Shown: positions 40,137 to 49,563, counted from the stretch's first letter. The stretch is 64,000 nt of DNA from Spartinivicinus poritis (GCF_028858535.1 NZ_JAPMOU010000022.1:1-64000); one strand, 5' to 3'. A program made the numbers and translations. Notes: generated by a model from the sequence alone, not told the origin.

Positions 40137-41951
40137 ATGACAGGACTAAATGCAACATCCGAAGACTCGCAACATTGGCGTAATAAATATGCTGACAAGC
40201 TGGCTGAGCTGGATAAGCTGGAGCAAACTGCCATAGAAAAAATTGACCAGCTAAGGAAGGCTTTATTGGTAGTTAATTTGGCATGTCATGGATTACACCC
40301 TGCGTTAGATGTTGAACTAACACGATTTAATAAGGCTCTACGGGGTGAAAATTTATCTTTAGATATTTCCCGCCCTCTTGAGACTTTGCAGGAAGCTGCT
40401 GAACCAGTCATTGAAGGTAACTATCGGCAGCAGACAATTAGTGCTTTGGAAACAGCTCTGGATGCTTTTAATAACATTGAGCTGGGAAAGCAAACCAGTA
40501 AGGAAATAAAACAGTACCGCAAGCAAATAAAACAGCAAAGCCTTTCTTATAGTGAGCTGCCTCAGCTAATAGAGCAGTTTGCTGAGTTGGTAGCTGAAAC
40601 ATTGCCTACGGTTCAGCAGGGAAGTACTGACCTTGAAGCAGACACAAAAGAGCCTGGCAAAGGCCTTTGGCAGCGTTTGTTTGGTGCTGAATCTGAAGAA
40701 GCAGGAAGTACAGAGCATAAGGCTGATTCCAGTGAAGATGAGCAGGCTGTCAGCGATGAACTGAAAAACAAGAAGCTGGATTCAGCCAATGAAACAACAG
40801 TTGTGCAGCCTGACCAGCAAGTAGCACCGACAGTAGCAGCAGAAGTGAGTGAACAGAGGTTTGCTCAAATGCATGAGTCTGAGCAGGTGACGGCTTTAGA
40901 GCAAAAATTTACGACTATCATTGAGCATGTGGGGGAGTGCCTCGCTGTGCTACTTAACCAGTTAGCTGTTCCTGAATCGGTCGTTGATGATTCGCAGTAT
41001 TTGAAAAAAAAGACCGAGCAAGGGCTCACCTGGTTTGAATTGGTGCCAGCATTAGAAACCGTCAACGTTATTATTCTGGCAACTATTGGTGAACTAAAAG
41101 CTGAGTTTGAGCATTATTTAAAAACCTTAAACGAACGACTGCATACGTTTCAAAGTACCGCAGTTGAAGCACAGGCAGATTATCAACAAGCACTGGAATC
41201 AGCTGATAGATATAATCAACTGATACAACAAGATTTAGGTGAGCTGCAAAACTCAGTAGAACAAGCCACAGATCTTGAAGACTTAAAACAAGTTGTTAGT
41301 AATCAACTTGATAAAGTTTTAGAGTCGCTAGAAAGTCAGCATACACAACTGGATAACCCACCCAGCCTTACAGATCAGTTAACTCAGCTAGTTCAGCGAG
41401 TTTCTCAAATGGAAACGCAAACTAAAGAACTAGAAAACACCCTTTATAAAGAGCGAGCGAAAGCATTAGAGGATACTCTAACAGGCATTGCCAATCGGCA
41501 AGCCTATGAAGAGCGAGCCAGGTATGAGTTTGCGAGATGGAAACGCTATCAGCAACCATTGGTTTTTGCTGTCGCCGATGTTGATTTTTTTAAGAAAATA
41601 AACGACAACTATGGTCATTTAGCTGGTGATAACTTATTGAAAATTATTGCGAAGCAACTTAATAAGCGACTACGAGAAGTTGATTTTATCGCTCGTTATG
41701 GGGGAGAAGAGTTTGTCATTATTATGCCAAACACTAATATTGTAGATGCTAAGAGCGTTATGGATAGTGTAAGACAGGGAATTGCAGACGCGCCATTTCA
41801 TTATCAGGGCAATAAACTGCAAATTACTGCATCATTTGGTTTAGCAGCTTGCCGTGAAGGGGATGAGTCCCCAAAAGTGGTGTTCGACCGTGCTGATAAA
41901 GCACTATATGAAGCTAAACAAACCGGTCGTAATCGGTGTTGTGTGGCATAA
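40137..41951 (+). CDS. diguanylate cyclase with long coiled-coil N-terminus
   Basis: A 604-residue protein making cyclic di-GMP. The C-terminal GGDEF domain (about residues 440-604) has the active-site GGEEF at 522-526 and an upstream RxxD product-inhibition site (REVD). The N-terminal ~430 residues are acidic, glutamine-rich and largely coiled coil, with no membrane segment or known sensor. A GGDEF gene is conserved at this place in Pseudomonas (DgcH). It ends 13 bases before lapB, so it is probably co-transcribed with the adhesin exporter whose output c-di-GMP controls. Confidence 0.92.
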   Translation: MTGLNATSEDSQHWRNKYADKLAELDKLEQTAIEKIDQLRKALLVVNLACHGLHPALDVELTRFNKALRGENLSLDISRPLETLQEAAEPVIEGNYRQQTISALETALDAFNNIELGKQTSKEIKQYRKQIKQQSLSYSELPQLIEQFAELVAETLPTVQQGSTDLEADTKEPGKGLWQRLFGAESEEAGSTEHKADSSEDEQAVSDELKNKKLDSANETTVVQPDQQVAPTVAAEVSEQRFAQMHESEQVTALEQKFTTIIEHVGECLAVLLNQLAVPESVVDDSQYLKKKTEQGLTWFELVPALETVNVIILATIGELKAEFEHYLKTLNERLHTFQSTAVEAQADYQQALESADRYNQLIQQDLGELQNSVEQATDLEDLKQVVSNQLDKVLESLESQHTQLDNPPSLTDQLTQLVQRVSQMETQTKELENTLYKERAKALEDTLTGIANRQAYEERARYEFARWKRYQQPLVFAVADVDFFKKINDNYGHLAGDNLLKIIAKQLNKRLREVDFIARYGGEEFVIIMPNTNIVDAKSVMDSVRQGIADAPFHYQGNKLQITASFGLAACREGDESPKVVFDRADKALYEAKQTGRNRCCVA

Positions 41952-41964
41952 ATGATTAGGGTAA

Positions 41965-44157
41965 ATGTTATTCATGGCTGAAGCGCAATCTCAAGCTGTA
42001 AAGAAAAAGCAAAACTGGCAAGTGTCATCTGATGACTCAACCTTTTTTGACCCATTATTGGCCAGCCTGGTTATTCTTACTAAAATTTTTGGTCGAGCCC
42101 ATTCGGAAGACTCGCTACGTGCTGGTTTGCCGTTGGAAAATGGTTATTTGACACCTGCTTTATTTGTTCGTGCTGCAGAACGAGCGGGTTTATCTGCACG
42201 GTTGATCAAACGTCCTTTTAAATCCATTAGTTCTTTGGTGACTCCCGCTGTATTGTTATTGGAGGATCAAACTGCAATCGTATTGGTTGATGTTAACCAT
42301 AAGGCAGGTGCAGCTAGAATAATTATTCCAGAAGCAGGCGACGCAGAAAAAAAAGTCTCTATCCAAATATTGGAGCAGCGTTATAGTGGCTATGCATTTT
42401 TTATAAAAGAGCAGTTTCGATACGATAAACGTACTGCTGCACATCTACAGGAAGAAAAAGGCCACTGGTTTTGGAATACCTTGAAAGGCTCTTGGAAAAT
42501 TTATCGGGATGTGCTGTTTGCTTCTCTGTTAATTAATATTTTTGTAGTGGCATCACCCCTGTTTGTCATGAATGTATATGATCGTGTTGTCCCTAATCAG
42601 GCATTTGATACCTTATGGGTGCTTGCAGTAGGAGCTATTATTGTATTTAGCTTTGATTTCTTACTAAAAATGTTGCGCAGTTATTTTATTGATTTGGCGG
42701 GGAAAAAGTCCGATATTTTGCTGTCGGCTAAAATATTTTCTCAGGTTTTAGGCATAAAAATGTCTGCAAATCCTACTTCGGTGGGTTCTTTTGCAAAAAA
42801 CCTGCAAGAGTTTGAAAGTATTCGAGATTTTATTACATCTACCAGCATTACCGCAGTAGTTGATTTGCCGTTTGTTGTTATTATTTTGCTGATTATTGCA
42901 GTCATTGCTGGCCCGCTGGTTTGGATTCCTGTTATCGGCATCATCATCATAGGCGTGTATGGCTACTTGATCCAAGCACCATTGAGAGACTCCATTGAGC
43001 AAACTTTGCGTACTTCTGCCCAGAAAAACGCAACTTTAATAGAAAGTTTGACTGGGCTAGAAGCATTGAAAATAGCCCGAGCTGAAAGCGAAGTGCAATA
43101 TAAATGGGAACAGGCGGTTGGCAATATTGCTAAATGGGGGGTAAAAACCAAATTATTATCGGCTTCTGCTGGAGCAGTTGCCACCTATGTACAGCAGATG
43201 TCCACTGTTGGCATTGTCGCTTTAGGGGTTTATTTGATTGCAGAAGGCGAGGTCAGCATGGGTGGGCTAATTGCCACTGTTATGCTGGCAGGTCGTTGTT
43301 TAGCGCCAATGGCTCAGGTGGCTTCATTATCTACACGCTATAACCAGGCAAAATCTGCCTTTATGGGGTTAAATGAGGTGATGAAACTGCCAGGAGAAAA
43401 TCCAGACGACAAGCGTTTTGTTAACCGCCCAAAATTTGAAGGTAATATTGACTTTGATCGTGTCAGTTTTGCCTATCCTAACCAGCAAATTAGAGCACTG
43501 AATAGTGTTAGCTTTAAAATTAAAACTGGTGAAAAAGTGGCTATTATAGGCAGGATTGGCTCAGGTAAGACCACCATAGAAAAGTTAATTCTAGGGCTTT
43601 ATCAGCCTGATGAAGGGGCCGTGAGAATTGATGGTATTGATTTACGGCAAGTGAACCCTTCGGATTTACGCCATAACATTGGCTGTGTACCACAAGACAT
43701 CGTTTTATTTTATGGTTCTGTTAAAGATAACATTTCACTGGGTGCTCACTTTGTTGATGACGCCGCTATTATCAGAGCAGCAGAAATAGCGGGAGTTGCA
43801 GATTTTGCTAATAAACATCCTGATGGTTTGGATTTAATGGTGGGAGAGCGAGGTAGCAATCTTTCTGGTGGGCAACGTCAGAGTATTGCACTAGCCAGGG
43901 CTATTTTGCTTGATCCTCCTATTTTACTGTTGGATGAACCCAGTAGCTCGATGGATAACACCAGTGAAATGCAAATGAAGCAGAAATTGATGGGGCAGTT
44001 GGCACATAAAACCTTAGTGCTAGTAACGCATAAAGCCTCACTGCTTGAGTTGGTTGATCGGCTGATAGTCGTTGATCAGGGCAAAATAGTGGCAGATGGG
44101 CCTAAAGAATTGGTTCATGCTGCTCTGCGGGAAGGCAAACTGAAAATTGAAGCATGA
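41965..44157 (+). CDS. lapB: LapB-type type I secretion ABC transporter for adhesin export
   Basis: A 730-residue inner-membrane exporter. The N-terminal ~140 residues form a C39-peptidase-like domain lacking the catalytic cysteine, as in LapB. A transmembrane domain (~165-450) follows. The ATPase has Walker A GRIGSGKTT (from ~529), the signature LSGGQRQ (~633) and Walker B ILLLDEP (~653). LapB with LapC and the outer-membrane LapE exports LapA adhesins. ATG 41965 is close to an AGGG; ATG 41974 is equally possible. It overlaps lapC by four bases. Confidence 0.92.
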   Translation: MLFMAEAQSQAVKKKQNWQVSSDDSTFFDPLLASLVILTKIFGRAHSEDSLRAGLPLENGYLTPALFVRAAERAGLSARLIKRPFKSISSLVTPAVLLLEDQTAIVLVDVNHKAGAARIIIPEAGDAEKKVSIQILEQRYSGYAFFIKEQFRYDKRTAAHLQEEKGHWFWNTLKGSWKIYRDVLFASLLINIFVVASPLFVMNVYDRVVPNQAFDTLWVLAVGAIIVFSFDFLLKMLRSYFIDLAGKKSDILLSAKIFSQVLGIKMSANPTSVGSFAKNLQEFESIRDFITSTSITAVVDLPFVVIILLIIAVIAGPLVWIPVIGIIIIGVYGYLIQAPLRDSIEQTLRTSAQKNATLIESLTGLEALKIARAESEVQYKWEQAVGNIAKWGVKTKLLSASAGAVATYVQQMSTVGIVALGVYLIAEGEVSMGGLIATVMLAGRCLAPMAQVASLSTRYNQAKSAFMGLNEVMKLPGENPDDKRFVNRPKFEGNIDFDRVSFAYPNQQIRALNSVSFKIKTGEKVAIIGRIGSGKTTIEKLILGLYQPDEGAVRIDGIDLRQVNPSDLRHNIGCVPQDIVLFYGSVKDNISLGAHFVDDAAIIRAAEIAGVADFANKHPDGLDLMVGERGSNLSGGQRQSIALARAILLDPPILLLDEPSSSMDNTSEMQMKQKLMGQLAHKTLVLVTHKASLLELVDRLIVVDQGKIVADGPKELVHAALREGKLKIEA

Positions 44158-45575
44158 ATAAACCAGCCCCCAAAATGCAAGGCCAGCAGGCTCAGAAAGG
44201 ACGTTTAAAAGCGGCTAAAGCAAGACCAAAAGAGCGGGCTTTTAAAGCAAAACCTGCTGATAATATGCCTTCCTATGATCTTGACTATATGTCTGATACC
44301 AGTGCAGCAATGATGCTGAAAACGCCAAAAGGTAGCCGGATATTACTCTTTACTGTTCTTGTCGTTGTCATTGTTTTATTAATTTGGTCAGCCTGGGCAG
44401 ATATTGATGAGGTTACCCGCGGCTCAGGTAAAGTCATTCCCTCTACTCACTTACAAGTAGTACAAAACCTAGAAGGAGGTATTTTAAAGGAACTCTATGT
44501 TGCAGAAGGCGATATGGTGAAAAAAGGGCAGTCACTTATGCAGTTGGATGATACCCGCTTTGCTTCAAGTTTTAGAGAAAGTGAGGTGGAGTACTTTAGC
44601 TTGTTGGCATCTATCGCTCGACTAAAGGCAGAAATTAATGAAACGCCGCTGAGTTTTTCTAATGAGTTGGACAAGTTTCCAGAGTATAAGAAGCGTGAGA
44701 GAGAAATTTATAAAAGTCGTCTGCAATCAATGGAGTCTGAGTTATCCATCGTAAAAGAGCAAGCAGAGCAAGTTCAGCAGGACTTAAAAAGCACTCAAGC
44801 ACAGAAGAAACGTTTGGAAAGAAGTAAGCGACTGTTGAAGCGTGAATATGAGATGACCAAGCCTTTAGCCAGGCAAGGGGTTGTGTCTGAAGTAGAAATG
44901 ATTCAGCTGGAACAGCGGTTGAATGATTTAGATGGTGAGCTGGAAACCTCTAGCTTGGCAATACCAAAGCTGGAGTCTTCTTTCAAAGAAGCTAAACAGC
45001 AAGAACAAGAAGTACGCTTAGAGTTTAAAGAAAAAGCGGTAGCAGAATTGAAAGAAGCTGAAGTGAAATTAGCCCAACTGAAAGAGTCTCGCTCATCAAT
45101 AGAAGATCAAGTACAGAGGACCTCAGTTCGATCACCAGTGGCAGGAATTGTTAAGAAAATTGATATTACCACCATTGGTGGAGTCGTGCAGCCAGGCATG
45201 AACTTGGTAGAAATTGTGCCTTTGGAAGATACGCTGTTGATTGAGGCTAAAATAAGGCCAAAAGACATTGCTTTTATCCGTCTTGGCTTAAAAGCTGTGG
45301 TTAAGTTCACTGCCTATGATTTTGCTATTTATGGTGGCTTGGATGGTGTTGTGGAGCATATTAGTGCTGATACCATTCAAGATGAAGAAGATGAAAGCTA
45401 CTACTTAGTGAGAATAAGAACGGATGAGAGTAATCTTGGTAGTAAAGAAAAACCTTTGCCGATCATTCCAGGTATGCTTGCAGATGTGGATATCATAACG
45501 GGTAAGAAAACAGTGCTGGATTATTTGCTGAAACCAATTCTAAGAGCAAAACAGAATGCGCTGACTGAGCGCTGA
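44154..45575 (+). CDS. lapC: LapC-type HlyD family periplasmic adaptor
   Basis: A 473-residue membrane fusion protein of type I secretion. A basic cytoplasmic N-terminus precedes one membrane span (~residues 63-80, LLFTVLVVVIVLLIWSAWAD). Next come a lipoyl-like half motif (GSGKVIPSTHLQVVQNLEGG), a long coiled-coil hairpin (~150-320) and the C-terminal beta barrel with RSPVAGIVKKI. The start overlaps the lapB stop in an ATGA, so translation is coupled. TolC-like LapE is not encoded in the window. Confidence 0.92.
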   Translation: MNKPAPKMQGQQAQKGRLKAAKARPKERAFKAKPADNMPSYDLDYMSDTSAAMMLKTPKGSRILLFTVLVVVIVLLIWSAWADIDEVTRGSGKVIPSTHLQVVQNLEGGILKELYVAEGDMVKKGQSLMQLDDTRFASSFRESEVEYFSLLASIARLKAEINETPLSFSNELDKFPEYKKREREIYKSRLQSMESELSIVKEQAEQVQQDLKSTQAQKKRLERSKRLLKREYEMTKPLARQGVVSEVEMIQLEQRLNDLDGELETSSLAIPKLESSFKEAKQQEQEVRLEFKEKAVAELKEAEVKLAQLKESRSSIEDQVQRTSVRSPVAGIVKKIDITTIGGVVQPGMNLVEIVPLEDTLLIEAKIRPKDIAFIRLGLKAVVKFTAYDFAIYGGLDGVVEHISADTIQDEEDESYYLVRIRTDESNLGSKEKPLPIIPGMLADVDIITGKKTVLDYLLKPILRAKQNALTER

Positions 45576-45842
45576 TAGCAAAAAAATAATAAATCTGGTC
45601 AGGTGGGTTTATTTTATCTACTCTTGTTCTACAAGCTTGCTAGGCTTATTAGAGGTGCCCTTAAGTGAACTATTTAATAGGCTAAACGTTATTGTTAGCA
45701 CAATGAAAATTGCCAGATTGGGTTGAGTAGGGCTACTGAATACAGCTAAGTTGGGTATAATTAAATTTGGAACGGAGTGTGCTAATTAGACAACGCTATT
45801 TAATTGAAATTTGTTGTAATAATTAGGAGTAAGTGTTTTACT

Positions 45843-46020
45843 ATTTGGGACCCGTTTAATTATAAGTAATTTATTTGGCACTAGTTGTTTAATCCAAGAT
45901 GCCATTAAAAAAATTAGGTATCAAGTTGTTTTAATTTGAATGCTAAATATTGAAGTTTGAGTGCCCAGTCTTGAACTTTAGGTACCAAGTAGTGAAGGAA
46001 GTTTAGGTAGTAGTGATAAG
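45843..46020 (+). repeat. imperfect direct repeats upstream of the LuxR-type gene
   Basis: The AT-rich 460-base gap 45576-46035 holds about five degenerate copies of a motif like TTTrGGyAyCnAGTtGTkTAAT, at about 45843-45860, 45874-45893, 45914-45935, 45977-45998 and 46002-46020. A related GTGCCCAGTCTTGA lies near 45961. They end just before the LuxR-type start codon and may be a multi-site operator. Nothing else was recognised in the gap. Confidence 0.4.
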
Positions 46021-46035
46021 AATTATTTGAGCAGT

Positions 46036-46656
46036 ATGCTGACTTTACTTTTATACAGTCCATCAGAACATGTTTGTTTGCATTGGCAAAGAGCGCTTGC
46101 TGACGCTAACTACAAGCTGATTACGACTTCTTCTCTGCAAGATGCCTTAAGTAATTTGCGCACCATCCATGAAAGTATTTACCTGCTGCATGAGCGCGAT
46201 CTAGCTGATCCACTGACAATGATTCCAGAGTTGATTACTCAACAATCACAAGCAAAAGTTGTTGTACTGGAAGATGAGTATGATACTAAACGGGCGTATA
46301 CCTATTTTCAAGCAGGTGTCGTCGGTGTATGTAATGCCTTTATGGCTGCGAAGCAAATCCCATTATTAATTGCTGTAGTATCACAAGGACAGGTATGGTG
46401 TGGAAAACCTTTTATGGAAGCTATGGTAAAAAGTCTTGCTCAGCAACCGAATAAAAAAGCGAATACGGAACTATTACACAAACTGTCTCCCAGAGAGCAG
46501 GAAGTTGCACTACAAGTGGTGGAAGGACTCAACAATAAAGAAATCTCCAATAAAATGGGTGTATCTGAGCGAACAATTAAAGCCCACCTTTCGAATATTT
46601 TTAAAAAACTCAATGTAAAAGATCGACTGCAACTCGCTTTATGTTTACGGCAGTGA
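46036..46656 (+). CDS. LuxR/NarL-type regulator with degenerate receiver domain
   Basis: A 206-residue transcription factor. The C-terminal helix-turn-helix (~145-206) has LSPREQEVALQVVEGLNNKEIS and VSERTIKAHLSNIFKKL, typical of LuxR-family domains. The N-terminal ~125 residues look like a receiver fold, but the phospho-acceptor strand reads IYLLHERD instead of the usual LLD. Phosphorylation by a kinase is therefore unlikely. ATG 46036 is taken rather than TTG 46027. It lies between lapBC and the adhesin gene and is a good candidate regulator of that adhesin. Confidence 0.82.
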   Translation: MLTLLLYSPSEHVCLHWQRALADANYKLITTSSLQDALSNLRTIHESIYLLHERDLADPLTMIPELITQQSQAKVVVLEDEYDTKRAYTYFQAGVVGVCNAFMAAKQIPLLIAVVSQGQVWCGKPFMEAMVKSLAQQPNKKANTELLHKLSPREQEVALQVVEGLNNKEISNKMGVSERTIKAHLSNIFKKLNVKDRLQLALCLRQ

Positions 46657-46772
46657 GAATTATTTCTCAGCAATAATTAATTCGTACTTTTGTACGATTG
46701 TTGCTTTTTACCCCTTAATTAAATATTAGCCCCAGACAACACAATTCAGTTGATGGAGGTTAATTAATTATT

Positions 46773-48656
46773 ATGAAGGACCAACAGGGGTTAAATAATT
46801 CACAAAATAATCTGAACGATTCGACAGTTATTATTGGTGAAGTAAAAGGAGTTTCAGGAAAAGCAATTGCAACATCTGAAAATGGCACACAAAGAATTTT
46901 ACACACTGATGATAATATTTTTAAAAATGATAAAATCACAGTAATTTCTGGCACAGTTCACATAGAATTTTTTGAAAGCAATGGTTATGTTACTTTAGGT
47001 CCAGGGGATAAGGTTTTACTTGATGAGTCAGTTTATACTGCTGAACCCCATTATGTGCCAGAATCAGTCGTAGATGCTAAAGCGATAATTGCTGCCATTG
47101 ATTTAGGTGCTGACCCCACAAAATTATTACCTCCTACTGCTGCTGGTCCAAAAAATACTGCACCACCTGCAATTGAAGAAAATGAAGGATCGCCTGGATT
47201 TCCTGTTATTGATAGAGATGGAGGTTCAACAATTGCTGACTCAGGCTTTGATACTGCACCTTTTGTTGGTATTCCAGTCGTTGGGTTTGTGGATGACGAT
47301 GAGGATGAAAATAATACAGGTGAAGAGGAAACACCAGAAGGTCCAACAGATCCAGTAGATCCAGTAGATCCGGTAGATCCAGTAGATCCAGAAACGCCCA
47401 CTAATAAGCCACCGACTATTGACCTCACTAGCCAGCTAACGGTTTTAGATGAATGTATTGATACCTCTAATCCCATCAAGATTGGTACTTTAAAAGCCGT
47501 TGATCCTGATAATAATTTCAGTCGTTACATCATTACAGGTAAAGATAAAGACCTGGTTGAAATTTCAGGCGATATGTTGCAGCTAAAGCCTGGGGTTATG
47601 TTAAACGTAGGGACAATCAGTATTTCGATTGTGGGTGAGGATGCAGACAAGGCAACCAGTAATCAGATTGATTTTAGCGTTGATGTGGTTCCTGGTAACG
47701 TTCCAGATATCGAAGACCAACAGAAGTTTTATATAGAAGAAAATAGTGCTGCAGGTACTACAGTTGGTACAGTTAAGGCGAATGGCTCAGGCAAGCTGAC
47801 CTTCAAGTTTGAAAATGGTACGCAAACCAGTAAAGACGGTTACTTTAGTATTGATGCTGTAACGGGTGTTATTACCTTAACCGCTCTCGGAGAAGCTACA
47901 AAGGCTAATGGATTATTGAACTTTGAATGCCTTCCTAATACAGATACGCTACGGGTGACAGTTACGAGTGAGACAGGGAAGTCCGTAACCGAGGACGTCA
48001 CTGTTTGCATTACAGATGAACAACCACCTACTATTGACTTGGATAGTAGCCTAACATTATTGGAGGCTGGAAGTACTTCTTCTAAAGTGTTTATTGGTAC
48101 TTTATCTGAAACTGATCCAGAAGATAATTTTGAAAGATATGAAATTTCTGGTAAAGATAAAGACCTGGTAATAGAGGAAAACGGCGAGTTATATATTAAA
48201 GATAATGTAACTTTGAATGCCGGTGAACTTAGCATTTCAATAATTGGTATTGATGCTACAGGAGAAAAGGGTAACCAGGTTGACTTTACGGTTGATGTTG
48301 TTAACCCAAGCCCTATTACCGCTTCTCAAAAAGATGAGTTTTACTTTGGTCCTAATAAAGCAACAGCTGCTAATCCTGTCGTGGATATGATTGATCAGTT
48401 TGATGTGACTGAAGGGGACTCATTAAATCTAAAAGACTTGCTAGTTGATGAAGAAAATAATCCACTGGATGAGTACTTAACTCTTAACTTTGCAAATGGC
48501 TCAACAACAATTGATGTAAGTCCAGAAGCAAATGGTGATGTGACTTATAAAATTATCTTAAAAGATGTTGATCTGTCTGCTCAGTATGGAACTATGGACA
48601 CAAATATAATCCTCAATAATTTATTGGATGACAATAATTTGATTGTTGACAAATAG
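46773..48656 (+). CDS. miniature LapA-like cell-surface adhesin with retention module
   Basis: A 627-residue type I secreted protein. Residues ~1-120 form a LapA retention module (GEVKGVSGKAIAT and VTLGPGDKVLLDE). PTAAG at 121-125 is the LapG cleavage site. An acidic DPV-repeat linker (~190-208) leads to two similar domains starting PPTIDL at 213 and 418, with a cadherin-like module between (~312-415). The C-terminus (DQFDVTEGDSLNLKDLL, then DEYLTLNF and ILNNLLDDNNLIVD) is a VCA0849-type secretion target. The protein is intact but about a tenth the length of classical LapA and has no RTX nonapeptides. Confidence 0.85.
   Translation: MKDQQGLNNSQNNLNDSTVIIGEVKGVSGKAIATSENGTQRILHTDDNIFKNDKITVISGTVHIEFFESNGYVTLGPGDKVLLDESVYTAEPHYVPESVVDAKAIIAAIDLGADPTKLLPPTAAGPKNTAPPAIEENEGSPGFPVIDRDGGSTIADSGFDTAPFVGIPVVGFVDDDEDENNTGEEETPEGPTDPVDPVDPVDPVDPETPTNKPPTIDLTSQLTVLDECIDTSNPIKIGTLKAVDPDNNFSRYIITGKDKDLVEISGDMLQLKPGVMLNVGTISISIVGEDADKATSNQIDFSVDVVPGNVPDIEDQQKFYIEENSAAGTTVGTVKANGSGKLTFKFENGTQTSKDGYFSIDAVTGVITLTALGEATKANGLLNFECLPNTDTLRVTVTSETGKSVTEDVTVCITDEQPPTIDLDSSLTLLEAGSTSSKVFIGTLSETDPEDNFERYEISGKDKDLVIEENGELYIKDNVTLNAGELSISIIGIDATGEKGNQVDFTVDVVNPSPITASQKDEFYFGPNKATAANPVVDMIDQFDVTEGDSLNLKDLLVDEENNPLDEYLTLNFANGSTTIDVSPEANGDVTYKIILKDVDLSAQYGTMDTNIILNNLLDDNNLIVDK
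47136..47147 (+). other. predicted LapG protease cleavage site (TAAG) in the adhesin
   Basis: Codons for Thr-Ala-Ala-Gly (residues 122-125) directly follow the retention module. LapG cuts LapA-type proteins between the alanines when c-di-GMP is low and LapD releases the protease. Confidence 0.75.
47349..47390 (+). repeat. 9-bp in-frame tandem repeat encoding Asp-Pro-Val
   Basis: GATCCAGTA is repeated about 4.7 times with one variant base, giving a DPVDPVDPVDPVDP linker. Slippage could change linker length without a frameshift. Confidence 0.85.
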
Positions 48657-48706
48657 AGACAGTAGCCTCTAAAAAAGATATATACTTGTATATCTTTTTA
48701 TCGAAG

Positions 48707-48752
48707 CGGCTATATACCATCTATAAAGAGAATGGTATATAGCCGTTTTTTT
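48707..48752 (+). terminator. strong terminator after the adhesin gene
   Basis: CGGCTATATACCAT (48707-48720) pairs over 14 bases with ATGGTATATAGCCG (48732-48745), followed by seven T. A second hairpin, AAAAAGATATA/TATATCTTTTT (48672-48699), precedes it. Confidence 0.92.
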
Positions 48753-48774
48753 ATGGTTAGCTTTTAAGTCGCTG

Positions 48775-49056
48775 ATGAAAACATCAAAAAAAGACTGGTT
48801 AGTTTATATAGTCGAATGTGCAGATAATACTTTGTACACAGGTATTACCAATAATTTGGAAAGAAGAATAAATCAACACAATACAGGAACGGGTGCTAAG
48901 TACCTGAAGGGCCGCAGACCAGTAAAACCTGTATATATAGAGTCAGGTCATGATCGTTCAAGTGCGTCCAAACGGGAAAATAGTATTAAACGGTTCACTC
49001 GTCAGCAAAAAATTAAGCTGATTAATTATAAGGGCTCCTCTAATAAAGAATTTTAG
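48775..49056 (+). CDS. GIY-YIG nuclease superfamily protein
   Basis: A 93-residue single-domain GIY-YIG protein of the YhbQ/UPF0213 type. VYIVECADNTLYTGITNN gives the paired tyrosine motif. The catalytic arginine (NNLERRINQH) and the glutamate of KRENSIKR follow. Bacterial members act on DNA or RNA flaps or remain uncharacterised. It sits directly after the adhesin terminator, with no clear promoter and no ribosome binding site I trust. Confidence 0.87.
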   Translation: MKTSKKDWLVYIVECADNTLYTGITNNLERRINQHNTGTGAKYLKGRRPVKPVYIESGHDRSSASKRENSIKRFTRQQKIKLINYKGSSNKEF

Positions 49057-49149
49057 ATCACAATACCCAACTATCACAAAAGCCTGATGTCTAACCTCGG
49101 AGCAATAGTTACTTAGACTAAAAGTCATTTAAACTAATGAGAGGAGCTT

Positions 49150-49563
49150 ATGAAGCGACATTTAGTGTATTTGCTGACAGCTATATTACCCTTCTTTAGT
49201 AGTTTATCTACTGCTGCAGAGCTTTCGGCTGACAAGGCTTCTAACGTTGTTACTGGTTCTGTTTCCTATTTGAAGCGAATTGCTTTACCTAAAGAGGCGG
49301 TTGTTGAAGTGCAGCTGGTTGATGTCTCTTTGCAAGACGCGCCTGCAATAGTGATTAGTGAGCAAACCTATACAGGTAAACAAGTACCTATTCACTACAG
49401 TTTGTCTTATGAACCGAAAGAGATTAAGCCAACCCATGACTATGCAGTGCAAGCAAATATAACGGTCAATGGTAAGCTTTTGTTTATTAATACCCAGCGA
49501 TATAGTGTGTTAACTAAAGGCAGTGAAAATAAAGCAGATTTAGTATTGGAAATGGTGAAGTAA
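49150..49563 (+). CDS. YbaY-domain exported protein
   Basis: A 137-residue protein with GAGGAG before the ATG and a signal peptide ending STAAEL. The mature part matches the YbaY fold: GSVSYLKRIALPKEAVVEVQLVDVS, then VISEQTYTGKQVPIHYSL and a terminal beta strand. E. coli YbaY is a lipoprotein, but no lipobox cysteine is present here, so this version is probably soluble in the periplasm. Function is unknown. It is convergent with trpS. Confidence 0.78.
   Translation: MKRHLVYLLTAILPFFSSLSTAAELSADKASNVVTGSVSYLKRIALPKEAVVEVQLVDVSLQDAPAIVISEQTYTGKQVPIHYSLSYEPKEIKPTHDYAVQANITVNGKLLFINTQRYSVLTKGSENKADLVLEMVK

Noticed and set aside
47051-47479. Minus-strand frame of 142 codons rich in Gly-Ser-Thr repeats inside the adhesin gene
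   Set aside because: It is the antisense reading of the DPV tandem repeat; codon pattern and context support only the plus-strand adhesin.
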